Origin: VFZP01 sp043755595
GTDB taxonomy: Bacteria; Acidobacteriota; Terriglobia; Bryobacterales; Bryobacteraceae
NCBI GenBank assembly: GCA_043755595.1
Contig: JAYUSQ010000117.1
Span: forward strand, 1 to 64,000
Length of the DNA: 64,000 bases
Direction: 5' to 3'
The number at the start of each line of letters is the position of its first letter. The first letter of the stretch is position 1. Below the pieces are notes generated by a model. That model was not told the origin of the DNA. It worked only from the letters and a program-made list of their open reading frames with translations, and searched no databases. Below, piece by piece: positions 52,883 through 62,210 of this stretch. A program made the translations under genes and the position numbers.

Positions 52883-53111
52883 GTTGTTTGAGCGCTCCCG
52901 TTCGGATATCGCTCCAATCTTGCCGCGTTATCTCGGTTGGGCTCCCATTTTGAATGCCTTCCATCGGCAAGCGTTTCCAATGTCTCCTGAGCTCTGCGCT
53001 TCTCGTCGAATCTAATGAGCTCGCGGTTGTACTCACTGAAACTGCTAGAACGGCCTGAGCCGACTTAGATGTCAACGAACTCCTTAAGCTGGTCAGGGAG
53101 AGAATATTCAT
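52867..53111 (-). pseudogene. ParD-type antitoxin relic
   Basis: Three frames hold pieces in order: EYSLPDQLKEFVDI, then GRSSSFSEYNRELIRFDEKRRAQETLETL, then MEGIQNGSPTEITRQDWSDI and GALKQLETR. Together these are a ParD antitoxin of the type with a helix ending in the DW/PTEIT motif. An in-frame TAA follows EFVDI and at least one further shift joins the last piece. With the toxin relic it marks a dead parDE module; likely former plasmid or genomic-island addiction gene. Confidence 0.75.
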
Positions 53112-53271
53112 GGTCTGCATCTGGCAAGTCTCTCTATTTCACGGTAGCATCCATGGCATGGCAAGGGATAGCAAAAAATGCCATCGGCTATTTGGAATTC
53201 TAATTCATCACCACATTAATCCGCCGGTAATTATCCGGCTCGCCTACCGCCTTCGCCGCTCGCAATAGGAG

Positions 53272-53496
53272 TCATGGCCCGCCGTCGTCACCAGCGGTTG
53301 AGGCTGGCTGACTCCGCCCGTCCATCGCCAGCCGATACAAGTCGATATGGCTAACCGGCCTGTCGCTTTCGGTATCAGATACGGTTTGGCTCAAACGGGC
53401 CCGGGCTCTTACCTGATCGATCCATTCGCTAAAGTTGGCGGGTCTTGTTTCGCCGGAAGCTTCGATCAGGATATTCCCTTCAGCATAACCTTTCAC
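53272..53496 (-). CDS. Hypothetical small protein (weak)
   Basis: 74 residues from a GTG. Composition looks protein-like (FSEWIDQVRARARLSQTV; HIDLYRLAMDG), with reasonable codon use, but there is no clear ribosome site, and no family is recognised. It lies in a decayed region beside the parDE relic and may itself be a fragment, for example of an antitoxin or nucleotidyltransferase. Confidence 0.3.
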   Translation of the reverse strand: MKGYAEGNILIEASGETRPANFSEWIDQVRARARLSQTVSDTESDRPVSHIDLYRLAMDGRSQPASTAGDDGGP

Positions 53497-53518
53497 GGCG
53501 GTCCCTATTTTAGTAGGG

Positions 53519-53549
53519 CAAGCTTCAGCTTGCGCGGGGCTTCAGCCCC
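53519..53549. repeat. Pair of small hairpins (likely dispersed repeat)
   Basis: Two perfect inverted repeats lie side by side: CAAGCT-TC-AGCTTG (53519..53532) and GGGGCT-TC-AGCCCC (53536..53549), 3 bases apart, each with a 2-base TC centre. The near-identical design points to a known style of GC-rich repeat in Acidobacteria, located at the end of the IlvD/Edd gene. Confidence 0.6.
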
Positions 53550-53566
53550 GCTCAGGCAGACGTTAC

Positions 53567-55375
53567 TTAGTGATTATGGCGCGGCAGATCCTGGCCGACG
53601 TTATGATAGTCGACCGCAAACTCCAGACATCCGCCAGTCGATAACTGCCCCACGTGAGCGCGGAAGAGTTGCTGCCAAGGAGTCTGGCTGGGCGGCATCT
53701 CTATCTTGACCTTGGCGCGCCGCTGCGCAATCTCCTCATCGGAGATCATGATGTCGACGCGGCGCGCGTTCAAGTCCACCTTCAGCTTGTCGCCCGTTTC
53801 GAGGATCGCCAGGTTGCCGCCTACTGCGGACTCGGGCGAGGCGTTCAGGATGGACGGACTGGCCGACGTCCCGCTCTGCCGTCCGTCGCCAATACAGGGC
53901 AACTGATTCACGCCCGCTTGTACCAGTGCGTCCGGTGGCAACATGTTCACCACCTCTGCCGCTCCGGGATAGCCCACTGGGCCCGTTCCACGTATCACCA
54001 GCACGCAAGTCGCATCGATGGCGAGCGAAGGATCGTTGATGCGGGCATGGTAGTCTTCCGGCCCTTCAAAAACGATCGCGCGTCCGGTGAAGCAGTTCTC
54101 GGTTCCCGGTGTCGACAGGAAGCGCGTCCGGAATTCATCGGCGATGCAAGAGGTTTTGATCAGCGCCGAATCGAACAGGTTACCGCCAAGGACGAGGAAT
54201 CCCGCATTCTCCATGAGCGGGTTGTTGTAACTGCGAATAACGTCCGCGTCGAGTGACTTACTTTCGGCATAATTATCGCCAATTGACTTACCAGTTACAG
54301 TCATGGCGCCGGTGCGAATCTTGCCTGCCTTGATAAGTTCCCCAAAAACGGCCGGCACGCCGCCCGCGCGATAGTAAGACTCGGCCAAGTACTTGCCTGC
54401 AGGTTGTAAGTTCACGAGTAAGTGGATTTCGTGGCCGATAGTTTCCCAGTCTTTGATGTTAAGCTCCACGCCGATATGGCGCGCGATCGCGATGATGTGC
54501 GGCGGGCAGTTAGTAGATCCGCCGATTGCCGAGTTCACGACGATGGCGTTCTCAAACGCCTCGCGCGTCAGAATCTGTGAAGGCTTCAGGTCCTCATGTA
54601 CCATCTGCACGATCCGCTTCCCGGTCTCGTAGCCGTATTGCGCGCGCTCGCGATTCGGGGCTGGTATCGCGGCGCAACCGGGCAACGACATGCCGAGTGC
54701 TTCCGCCAATGAGTTCATCGACGTGGCCGTGCCCATCGTATTGCAATGCCCCACGCTCGGCACCGACGCAGCCACCATGGCCATGAAGCCTGGCCGGTCG
54801 ATCTCGCCTGCTGCATAGAGCCGCCGCGCGTCCCAAAGCGCCATGCCGGACCCGGCCAATTCGCCCTTGTAGTAACTGTTGAGCATCGGGCCGCCCGAGT
54901 AAACAATGGCCGGAATGTTCACAGTCGCCGCTGCCATCAGGCAGGCCGGAGTCGTCTTGTCGCAGCCCGTGGTCAGCACCACACCATCAAGCGGGTAGCC
55001 ATGCAGCACCTCGACCAGTCCCATGTAAGCCAGATTCCGGTCGATGGCCGCCGTGGGCCGCCGGCAGGACTCTTGAATAGGATGGACGGGAAACACAAAG
55101 GGCACGCCACCTGCGTCGCGAATGCCGTCACGCACCCGCGACTCGAGCTCCAGATGATGCCGGTTGCAAGGCGAAAGATCGGAGCCGGTTTGCGCAATGC
55201 CAATGATCGGGCGGCCCGACTGCATCTCGTCCTGAGTGATCCCGTAGTTCGGATACCGCTCGATGTAGATCGCGGTCATCGCGGGATTGAGTGCATTGTC
55301 GAACCAGGCGCGCGACCGCAGCCGGCCGGTGTTCTCAGCCGCGGCGAGCTTGGCGACGTCTTTGGATGAAGGCAT
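53567..55375 (-). CDS. IlvD/Edd-family dehydratase (sugar-acid or dihydroxy-acid)
   Basis: 602 residues from the ATG at 55375; the frame is open 34 codons further upstream but those codons look like shadow. Iron-sulfur ligand cysteines are in TGSDLSPCNRH, VVLTTGCDKTTPACLM and GHCNTMGTATSMN. GNLFDSALIKTSCIADEF and the PRHNH end complete the family. These enzymes dehydrate sugar acids (arabonate, xylonate, gluconate) or dihydroxy-acids of branched-chain synthesis; the motif spacing and context lean to sugar acids. It lies 11 bases downstream of the formate dehydrogenase relic. Confidence 0.85.
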   Translation of the reverse strand: MPSSKDVAKLAAAENTGRLRSRAWFDNALNPAMTAIYIERYPNYGITQDEMQSGRPIIGIAQTGSDLSPCNRHHLELESRVRDGIRDAGGVPFVFPVHPIQESCRRPTAAIDRNLAYMGLVEVLHGYPLDGVVLTTGCDKTTPACLMAAATVNIPAIVYSGGPMLNSYYKGELAGSGMALWDARRLYAAGEIDRPGFMAMVAASVPSVGHCNTMGTATSMNSLAEALGMSLPGCAAIPAPNRERAQYGYETGKRIVQMVHEDLKPSQILTREAFENAIVVNSAIGGSTNCPPHIIAIARHIGVELNIKDWETIGHEIHLLVNLQPAGKYLAESYYRAGGVPAVFGELIKAGKIRTGAMTVTGKSIGDNYAESKSLDADVIRSYNNPLMENAGFLVLGGNLFDSALIKTSCIADEFRTRFLSTPGTENCFTGRAIVFEGPEDYHARINDPSLAIDATCVLVIRGTGPVGYPGAAEVVNMLPPDALVQAGVNQLPCIGDGRQSGTSASPSILNASPESAVGGNLAILETGDKLKVDLNARRVDIMISDEEIAQRRAKVKIEMPPSQTPWQQLFRAHVGQLSTGGCLEFAVDYHNVGQDLPRHNH

Positions 55376-55386
55376 AACTTTCCATT

Positions 55387-57934
55387 CTAGTGTGAAGCGA
55401 TCCGGACGGCCGTTACCTTGTAGTCGGGCGTCCCTGTGAACGCGTCGCGCGCCGGGCCAGTCACTCCGTTGACCCATGAAGCGGTCGAGTGAAAGGTCGA
55501 GAAGAGCTGCCCTGTTTGAACACGCTCATCAACGTGTACAGGAAGATCGACTTCGCCGTGCCGGCTGACGAGTGTGACGATTTGTCCGTCGCCGACGCCG
55601 AGCCGGGCTGCGTCCTCGAGCCCGATGTCAAGCGTGTCGGCCGGACGTAGCACTTCGTTCGGAGTGCGCATGGTCATCGTGCCCGCGTTGAACTGATAGA
55701 GCGTGCGTCCCGTCATCAACAGGAACGGGTAGTCCTCACTCGCCATTTCTGGAGCGGGCTTGTACTCGAGCCTGCGGAGACTTGCCGTTGTGCCGTGGGA
55801 GAAGGTCTGAGCGTGCAGAATGGTTTGCCCAGGATCAGTCTCACTCGTGCATGGCCATTTCAATCCGCCCTCGCGGTCGAGCCGGGCATAGGAAATTCCC
55901 GCACCCTTGAGCCATATGGCGCGGACCTCATTCCAGATCTCCTCGGCCGAAGTGAACTCGAAGCCAGTGCAATGTCCCATCGCCCTCGCTACACGGCTGA
56001 TGATCTCCCAATCGGGAAGGCTGTCCCCGATAGGCGCTCGGCGTTCATGAAGGTGCCGTCCTTTTCGAAGCGCGACGCCGCAGGAAAGAAGACCGTACCG
56101 AACTCCTTGGCGGTCTCGTTCAGGAATAGGTCCTGAATGATGACAAGGTCGACCCGCCGCAGAGCCTCGCGCGTCGCGGCGACGTTCGCGTTGGTGAATA
56201 GGATGTCGTAACCGATGGACCAAAGCGCGTGCAGTTCGCCCCGCCCTGCGGCGTCGATCATCTCCAGCATGGTTAAGCCTCGTTCGCGCGGGACCGGCGC
56301 TTGCCACCAGGCTTCGAACCGCGCGGCGTGTTCGGCGATGCCAACGTAGCCCGGCAGATGGGCCGGTTCGCAGCCCATATGCGCCGAACCCTGGACGTTG
56401 TTCTGACCGCGCAGCGGGTTGACGCCCGAGCCCGGTTTGCTCAGGAGCCAGTCAGCAAGGCGAGGTTCACCAGCGCCATCACTCCTTCGGTTCCTTGTCT
56501 GTGTTCCGTGAGGCCGAGGCCATGGATCGACATCGCTGGCCGGGTCTGGGCATAAATGCGAGCGGCCGCTGCAATCCGCTCGGCTGGCACTCCGGAAATC
56601 TGCGACGCGCGCTCTGGTGTCCACGCCTCAATGAAGGATGCGAACGCTTCCGACCCGTTCACTCGGGTCGCGACGAAGGCTGCCTCATGCAAGCCTTCCT
56701 TGACGATCACGTGCGCGAGGGCGTTGAGCAAGGCCACGTCGGAGCCCGGCTGCAACGCGAGGTGGATGCCGGGCGGCTCGCAGCGCAGCTTGCCGGATGC
56801 GTGCGCCCATGATCGGATGGTTCTCGGTTGCGTTGGCTCCCCATACGAGAATGCAGGCGGCGCGTTCAATGTCGTTGAACGAGTTGGTCGCTGCGCCGGC
56901 GCCCAGCATATCGTTCATGGCAGTCGCGGTAGGCGCGTGACAGACGCGAGCGCAGCAGTCCACGTTGTTGGATCCGAGCACGGTCCGCGCGAACTTCTGG
57001 GCGAGGTAGTTCTCTTCATTGGTGGCGCGAGCGGAGCCGAGGACGCCAATTGACTGCGCGCCATGAGGCCGTACGATCTCGTCGAGACGACTGGCAGTGT
57101 GAGCGATCGCCTCGTCCCATGTGGCGCGGCGCCAGAGACCCTCGACTCGAATCATTGGGTCGGTTGCGCGGTCGTTGGCATGGACAAATCCATGCGCGTA
57201 GCGGCCCTTGACGCATAGGTGCCCTTTGCTCACCGGCGCGTCCAACACCGGCTTCACTTGCACGGTGCGTTCTGCGTTGACGCCCACTCCAGTTCGCAGC
57301 CAGTGCCGCAATAGGGGAAAGTAGTTCGAGTCCAACTGTCAATGGTTGAGGGCGCGCCGCGGCCCGCGATCGCGCCCGTGGGGCAAGTGTCAGCACACGC
57401 TCCGCATCTCACTCAGTCACTCTGGCCGAGAGGAACGCCCTCGCCGGCCACCATGTGCAACGACTCGCCGCGTCCATGTGCGCGCCAGACAAATTGCCCC
57501 TGCACATCGGCGCAGATCCGTCCGCAACGGTAACAGCCGATGTACAGGTTCATATCGACGGCGAGGTAAGGATGCGAGTTGTCGACGAGCGTGGGATCGT
57601 ATGGGTTCTGAGTTCCTGGCGTGACTCAATAGCGATCCAGACTACGGCGCAGTTCCGAGTCCGGCAGGTTGGAAGGAAGCCCTCGCGCCAGGAGCGTCAG
57701 TTCCTCGCGCAGCGCCTCTGCGTTCGTGGTGACATGCATTCCAGCGGTGGCCGCCGTCATGCAGGCTGGGGCTGGGCGCTCGTGGCCCTCAATCTCCACC
57801 AGACAAAGCCGGCAGATTCCGAGCGGCGCAAGTCTAGCGTCGTGGCACAGAGCCGGGAGGTCAGGTAACGCCTCAAGGATCGTCGCCCCATCGCGCACCG
57901 CCACCTGCCTTCCATCAACCTTGAACTGGATCAT
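55387..57934 (-). pseudogene. NAD-dependent formate dehydrogenase alpha subunit, decayed
   Basis: Fragments in order from 57934: a 2Fe-2S ferredoxin (MIQFKVDGRQVAV, then LALPLGICRLC-like CHDARLAPLGICRLC), two 4Fe-4S motifs, and a molybdopterin domain with CARVCHAPT, ending in a C-terminal domain with LLMTGRTLYQFNAG. This is the FdhA/FdsA layout. Lesions: TGA at 57626..57628; TGA at 57413..57415 in place of the first Cys of a 4Fe-4S motif; CIGC read as YIGC; CPYCGTGC read as FPYCGTGC; frame breaks near 57288, 56860, 56460 and 56040, one with a small deletion. About 2.5 kb. Not functional. Confidence 0.85.
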
Positions 57935-57991
57935 TCCATTTCCTCCCGCAATCTTATCGCCATCCGCGCTAGACTGACGGGTTCGCAGGCA

Positions 57992-59110
57992 ATGGACACC
58001 GCACAACTGGTCGAACTCGGCTACGCCTTCAAGCAGAAGCTGGACGGCGTCAAGGCCAGTCTGGCTCCTTCATTCGAGTGGTACCCGTACGATTCAATAT
58101 CCAATCTGGTCCACCTGGATCACCTTCTTACCGGCGAACGGAGGCAGTTACTCGACTTACTCGGGGGCCGGCCGGTCCTGGATCTTTGCTGCGCGGACGG
58201 CGATTTGGCATTCTTCCTGGAGTCCGTTGGCTGCCAAGTGGATGCGGTAGATCATCCCATCGGCAACTACAACGGCATGGAGGGCGTGGCGGCCTTGCGC
58301 GAGGCTCTCGGGTCTCAGGCGGCGATCAGTCAGGTCGACCTCAATCAGCCCTTCATGCTCCCCAAGAATCGCTACGGCGCGATCTTCTTCTTCGGCGCGC
58401 TCTATCACGTGAAGAACCCGTTTCATGTGCTGGAGACACTCGCCCGTCATACGGAGCATCTATTCCTCAGCACCCGTGTTGCCAATACTCTGCCGGGGGG
58501 CGCTCGTATCGACGCCGAGCCGGTCGCCTATCTTGCGGGGCGCGACGAGGTGAATGACGACGATAGTAACTATTGGATCTTCTCTCGAGCTGGACTTGAA
58601 CGTTTACTGACCCGGACCCATTGGACCGTGCTCGAGATCGCCACGGTGGGCGCGACGGAACATTCAGACCCCGTGGAAGCGGACCGCGATGAGCGAGCGT
58701 TCGTGCTGGCGCGTAGCGTTTATGGATCCACCGAAGTGGCCCTGCTCGACGGCTGGCATCTTCCCGAAGATACGGGGTGGCGTTGGACGAAGCAGCGTTT
58801 TTCGGCAGCCTTTGTGTTGCCCGCCGAGGCGCGCCGTGTTCAGCCGCTGGTCTATCTTTACCTTGCCCCTGCCCTCTTCCATGAGCGCACCTCGGTAACG
58901 ATCACGGCATCGCTAAACGGTCAGATGAACGCGCAAGCATACGGTGCGCCGGGACGCCACTTATTCTCCTGCGAGTTTACCGGCGCCTTCGGGGCTGGCC
59001 AGCACCGGCTTGAGTTTTCACTGGACGCCGTGTTGGCTCCCGAACCCGGCGATCAGCGGGAACGTTCTTCGATCATAGCGAGTCTTACAGTAAGTCACGC
59101 TCCCGAGTAA
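57992..59110 (+). CDS. SAM-dependent methyltransferase with C-terminal beta-sandwich domain
   Basis: 372 residues. The Rossmann methyltransferase core has VLDLCCADGDLAFFLES near 62-78, VDAVDHPIGNYNGM, and GAIFFFGALYHVKNP near 127, a DUF1698/CmoB-like arrangement. The final 120 residues are beta-rich (VQPLVYLYLAPALF, FTGAFGAGQHRLEFSL). Substrate unknown. It is an intact gene in a region of decayed ones, between the FdhA and MscS relics. Confidence 0.75.
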   Translation: MDTAQLVELGYAFKQKLDGVKASLAPSFEWYPYDSISNLVHLDHLLTGERRQLLDLLGGRPVLDLCCADGDLAFFLESVGCQVDAVDHPIGNYNGMEGVAALREALGSQAAISQVDLNQPFMLPKNRYGAIFFFGALYHVKNPFHVLETLARHTEHLFLSTRVANTLPGGARIDAEPVAYLAGRDEVNDDDSNYWIFSRAGLERLLTRTHWTVLEIATVGATEHSDPVEADRDERAFVLARSVYGSTEVALLDGWHLPEDTGWRWTKQRFSAAFVLPAEARRVQPLVYLYLAPALFHERTSVTITASLNGQMNAQAYGAPGRHLFSCEFTGAFGAGQHRLEFSLDAVLAPEPGDQRERSSIIASLTVSHAPE

Positions 59111-59918
59111 CTAACCGAGCGACCGCTCGGCGCTGTGATCTTCCGGTATCGGGTAACCGGCTCCGGTGAAGACGTCGCGCATGGCGCGATTCGAGTCAAA
59201 GAAGACCTGCCAGTAGTGCCGATTAGCCGCGTACGGCCGGATCACCAACAACGGACCGCGTTCGGTAAACGAGCCGATCTCGATGTCGGGTGCGGGTTTG
59301 TCGAGCACATTGGGGATCCGGGAGATGCGTTCGCGTAGGCGATCGATGGCGTCCTTTGGATCGACCGAGTGAGCCAGTTGGGCAGTAAGATCGACGCGCC
59401 GATACCGAGTGGCCGTGTAGTTCTGAATGTTATCGGCGAAGATTCTACCGTTGCCCACGTAGTTCATGACATTGTCCGGCTAAACGATCGTTGTGGAGAA
59501 GAGGCCGATCTCGTCCACCGTTCCAGTCACACCGCCGGCCGCGATAAAGTCTCCCACCTTGAACGGCCGCAGAATCACCATGAAGATGCCAGCCGCAAAG
59601 TGACCGAGCAGCCCGCCCCAAGCCGTGCCTATCGCCAAGCCCGCGCCCGCCAGGAGCGCTGCGAAGGAGGTGGTCTCGACGCCGAAGAATCCCAGCAGGC
59701 CCATGACCAGGACCATGTTCTAAGAGGACATTCACGATCGACGTCAGGTACGCCATGATCGTCTCGTCCAGCTTGTACCCGCGTAGAACGCGAGCGAGCA
59801 GGCGGACCACGATCCTAATAACCCAGCGGCCGGCGATGTAGCCTACTATCGCGCCCAACAACTTCGTACCTACTGCAACGGCCGTGGTGATCAACGACTG
59901 TTCAAGGGCTTTCCAATC
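59111..59918 (-). pseudogene. MscS-family mechanosensitive channel, decayed
   Basis: Read across frames, the chain is DWKALEQSLITTAVAVGTK, AIVGYIAGRWVIRI, then after a single-base shift near 59720 NMVLVMGLLGFFGVETTSF and GIFMVILRPFKVGDFI, then after an in-frame TAG (minus, near 59480) PDNVMNYVGNGRIFADNIQ and QVFFDSNRAMRDVF. This is a complete small MscS with start codon lost (TAG where ATG is expected), one frameshift and one stop. Non-functional. Confidence 0.8.
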
Positions 59919-59934
59919 CTAATTCAGCACGACC

Positions 59935-61551
59935 TCATTCGTAAACTGGCCGGATGGCCGAAATGCTCAACTGCAAGAATAGCCCAAGATCGAGACCGGG
60001 TGCGGCAAAGCGCCGCAACCCTCCGGGCGAGGTGGTGGAGATGTTGAGGGCGCCGTTGGAAAGACCGAAGATAGTAATGGTGGGCGGCAAGGCCGAGAGT
60101 ATGCGGGCTGGCACAACGAACCGCCGGTCCGACGCCCGGGCAATGCAAGTGAAGGAATGCAGACTGCGGCCGCAGGAGTTAGTGGAGCCGAAAATCGTAA
60201 GTAACTGACCGGGAGGGCCCTGATAGTCCCAGCTCAACGCGAGGTTCTCGCCGCGCACGATCTTGCCGGGTTGGCTCAAGAGTCTGACGGAGATCGCATC
60301 GGTCTCGAATGAGAATGGGCCAACGTCCTTACCCCCCGCGCCATTGCCGATGAGATAGCGGCCCGGTGGAATCAAAACCCTTTGCGGGTCATCGTAGTTA
60401 CCGGCGTTGGTGGCGCTCTGTAACAACCGGTATGTGCCACCCGGGCCGACGACGCGCAATTCGGTCCCGGCATCCATCGGCGTCTGCACTGGCTGCCCCG
60501 GTTGGGCGGGGAAATCGGTTCCGTTGCGCACGGTGCAGGTGTTTACGGGCATCTCGACGTTCGGTTCGAAGGCTTGAAGCGGCGACTCCAAGTCGCCAGT
60601 GGTTGCACCGCGCTGGAAAAAGCCCAGCCGGACGTAGTCATCTCCAGCGCCGGGCAGTAACACCGAGCCAAAGCCGTCCAGAAAAAAGATGAGACCAAAT
60701 CGACTTACCGGGCTTATTGGCGGAAGGCGATTCGCCGTGGCACACCCACCGGCTGAGGCGATGGCGACCGAGCCGAAGTTACTCGTGACTCCAGAGACTT
60801 CTATGTTGACGGGCACCTGACAACCTTCGATGCCAGCAGGGGTCGCAAAGACGATCTGATCGATGCCGGCGCAGCAGCCGGACCGGCCGCGATAGATCAG
60901 GGGCGCAAGCCGGTCGCCGATCCAGAGACGCACGTCGAGGTTGGGTTGGTCACCCGGTAGCGGGCCTGCGGCTTCGGCGCCCGGAACGGCTCCGAGTCCC
61001 GTGCCCCACAAGGTCGCGAGCTGGCCTGGGCGGAGAGGTTGAGCAGGCGTGTTCAGCGTGGCTGCGCCGGTGGCCGCATCTATGTTCTGAACGACGGCCG
61101 GCCCCGTCCCGCGCTGGTTCAGTGTGAAGAGGCCGGGTGCGCCGGATCTAACGCGGATCGGGACAGACTCAGAGGCGAGGCCTCGATAGGTCACGGTCAG
61201 CGCTCCATCTCCGGGCGGGACTGTGCCGGGTAAGATAGCGCCGATCTGAATAGCATTGGCAAAGAGGGGCCAAGCCTCATAAGTGGAGCCGCGCATGGCA
61301 ACCTTGACGGCGACTCCAGCGAGAGTGGTTGGCAGGGGAAATGAACCTATTTGTGTCAGCGCCGGCGGGCCGATGTCGCGGCCGAAGATAGCAAAGAGCG
61401 AGCCGGGAGCGACGCCTCCGGCCGGTGCGCAAGCGGGCGCATAGCTGGCACTGTTAGTTACTCCGTCCAAAGGAACGAACGGAGCGGACTGTTGGGCATA
61501 GATCGGGAGTAACGTCAGGGCAAAGACGAGAGCGCGGACAGGAACGATCAC
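59935..61551 (-). CDS. Secreted TIGR03437-domain protein
   Basis: 538 residues with a signal peptide (RALVFALTLLPIYAQ). The first half has the Solibacter C-terminal domain pattern (TNSASYAPACAPAGGVAPGSLFAIFG, then LRPGQLATLWGTGLGAVPG), here as the N-terminal part rather than a tail. The C-terminal half is a beta-rich region of unknown fold with IRVTSQ-type strands. Such proteins are outer-surface or secreted in Solibacter-like bacteria. It overlaps the RraA-family gene start by 4 bases. Confidence 0.8.
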   Translation of the reverse strand: MIVPVRALVFALTLLPIYAQQSAPFVPLDGVTNSASYAPACAPAGGVAPGSLFAIFGRDIGPPALTQIGSFPLPTTLAGVAVKVAMRGSTYEAWPLFANAIQIGAILPGTVPPGDGALTVTYRGLASESVPIRVRSGAPGLFTLNQRGTGPAVVQNIDAATGAATLNTPAQPLRPGQLATLWGTGLGAVPGAEAAGPLPGDQPNLDVRLWIGDRLAPLIYRGRSGCCAGIDQIVFATPAGIEGCQVPVNIEVSGVTSNFGSVAIASAGGCATANRLPPISPVSRFGLIFFLDGFGSVLLPGAGDDYVRLGFFQRGATTGDLESPLQAFEPNVEMPVNTCTVRNGTDFPAQPGQPVQTPMDAGTELRVVGPGGTYRLLQSATNAGNYDDPQRVLIPPGRYLIGNGAGGKDVGPFSFETDAISVRLLSQPGKIVRGENLALSWDYQGPPGQLLTIFGSTNSCGRSLHSFTCIARASDRRFVVPARILSALPPTITIFGLSNGALNISTTSPGGLRRFAAPGLDLGLFLQLSISAIRPVYE

Positions 61552-62204
61552 AGGACACCGAATTTAGCGAAGACGTCTTTCAGATAGGCGCCCTTCCTCA
61601 GTTCCGCGCGTGAGCCGTCTTCGCGCCGGACTTTATCGGCGGCAAGTTCAATTACTTCGGCGGCGCGGTCCTTAGGTATTACAACGATGCCATCCTCATC
61701 GCCGAAGATGAAGTCGCCCGGGTTGACGATGACTCCGCCTGCCTCCACCGGGACGTTGTAGGCGGTCACGATGCCTCGGCCCATCGAGTCGACCGGTTTG
61801 ATGCCTGAGGCGAAGACAGGGAAGCCGAGTTCGGCGATCTTGCCGGTGTCGCGGACTAAGCCGTCGACGACCGCGCCCCGAGCTCCGCGCGCCTTGGCAG
61901 CGGTGGAGAGTAACTCACCCCAGGGTGCGTTACGCAGGGAGTTCTGCGTGCCCACCACCGCGGCTTCGCCAGGAAGGAGGCTATCCACGGCTTCGATTTC
62001 CACAGCATAAGGGTCGGCCGGAATGCGATAGACATCCGAACAAGCGATCGTGCGCGCCCATCCTGCGAACTTACACTTAGGATGGACTGGGCGGAGATAC
62101 TCACGCATCGCCTGATGGCGAAGGTCTAACTGATCGAGAGAGTCAGACACCACGGCCGTGTAGAGATTCTCTTCCGCGTATTGGCAGAGCGCGATGTCCC
62201 ACAT
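61548..62204 (-). CDS. RraA/HMG aldolase-family protein
   Basis: 218 residues. The RraA fold signature is present: TAVVSDSLDQLDLR, GWARTIACSD, GARGAVVDGLVRDTG, and DFIFGDEDGIVVIPKD with the acidic metal-site cluster GDEDG. Family members are 4-hydroxy-4-methyl-2-oxoglutarate aldolases or RNase E regulators. With the sugar-acid dehydratase nearby, an aldolase role is plausible. 6 bases separate it from the DUF1501 gene. Confidence 0.85.
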   Translation of the reverse strand: MWDIALCQYAEENLYTAVVSDSLDQLDLRHQAMREYLRPVHPKCKFAGWARTIACSDVYRIPADPYAVEIEAVDSLLPGEAAVVGTQNSLRNAPWGELLSTAAKARGARGAVVDGLVRDTGKIAELGFPVFASGIKPVDSMGRGIVTAYNVPVEAGGVIVNPGDFIFGDEDGIVVIPKDRAAEVIELAADKVRREDGSRAELRKGAYLKDVFAKFGVL

Positions 62205-62210
62205 AGTAAG

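Larger units (their letters stand above)
53112..53566. other. Gap with one weak ORF and hairpin repeats
   Basis: 455 bases without a confident gene. It contains the weak minus-strand frame at 53272..53496 and the paired hairpins at 53519..53549. The rest, 53112..53271, shows nothing I can support. It may be the remains of another inactivated gene. Confidence 0.5.

Noticed and set aside
57413..57415. UGA in the formate dehydrogenase relic as selenocysteine
   Set aside because: The UGA replaces a Cys of a 4Fe-4S motif, not the active-site position, which still codes for Cys in CARVCHAPT. The gene has other stops and shifts, so decay is simpler.
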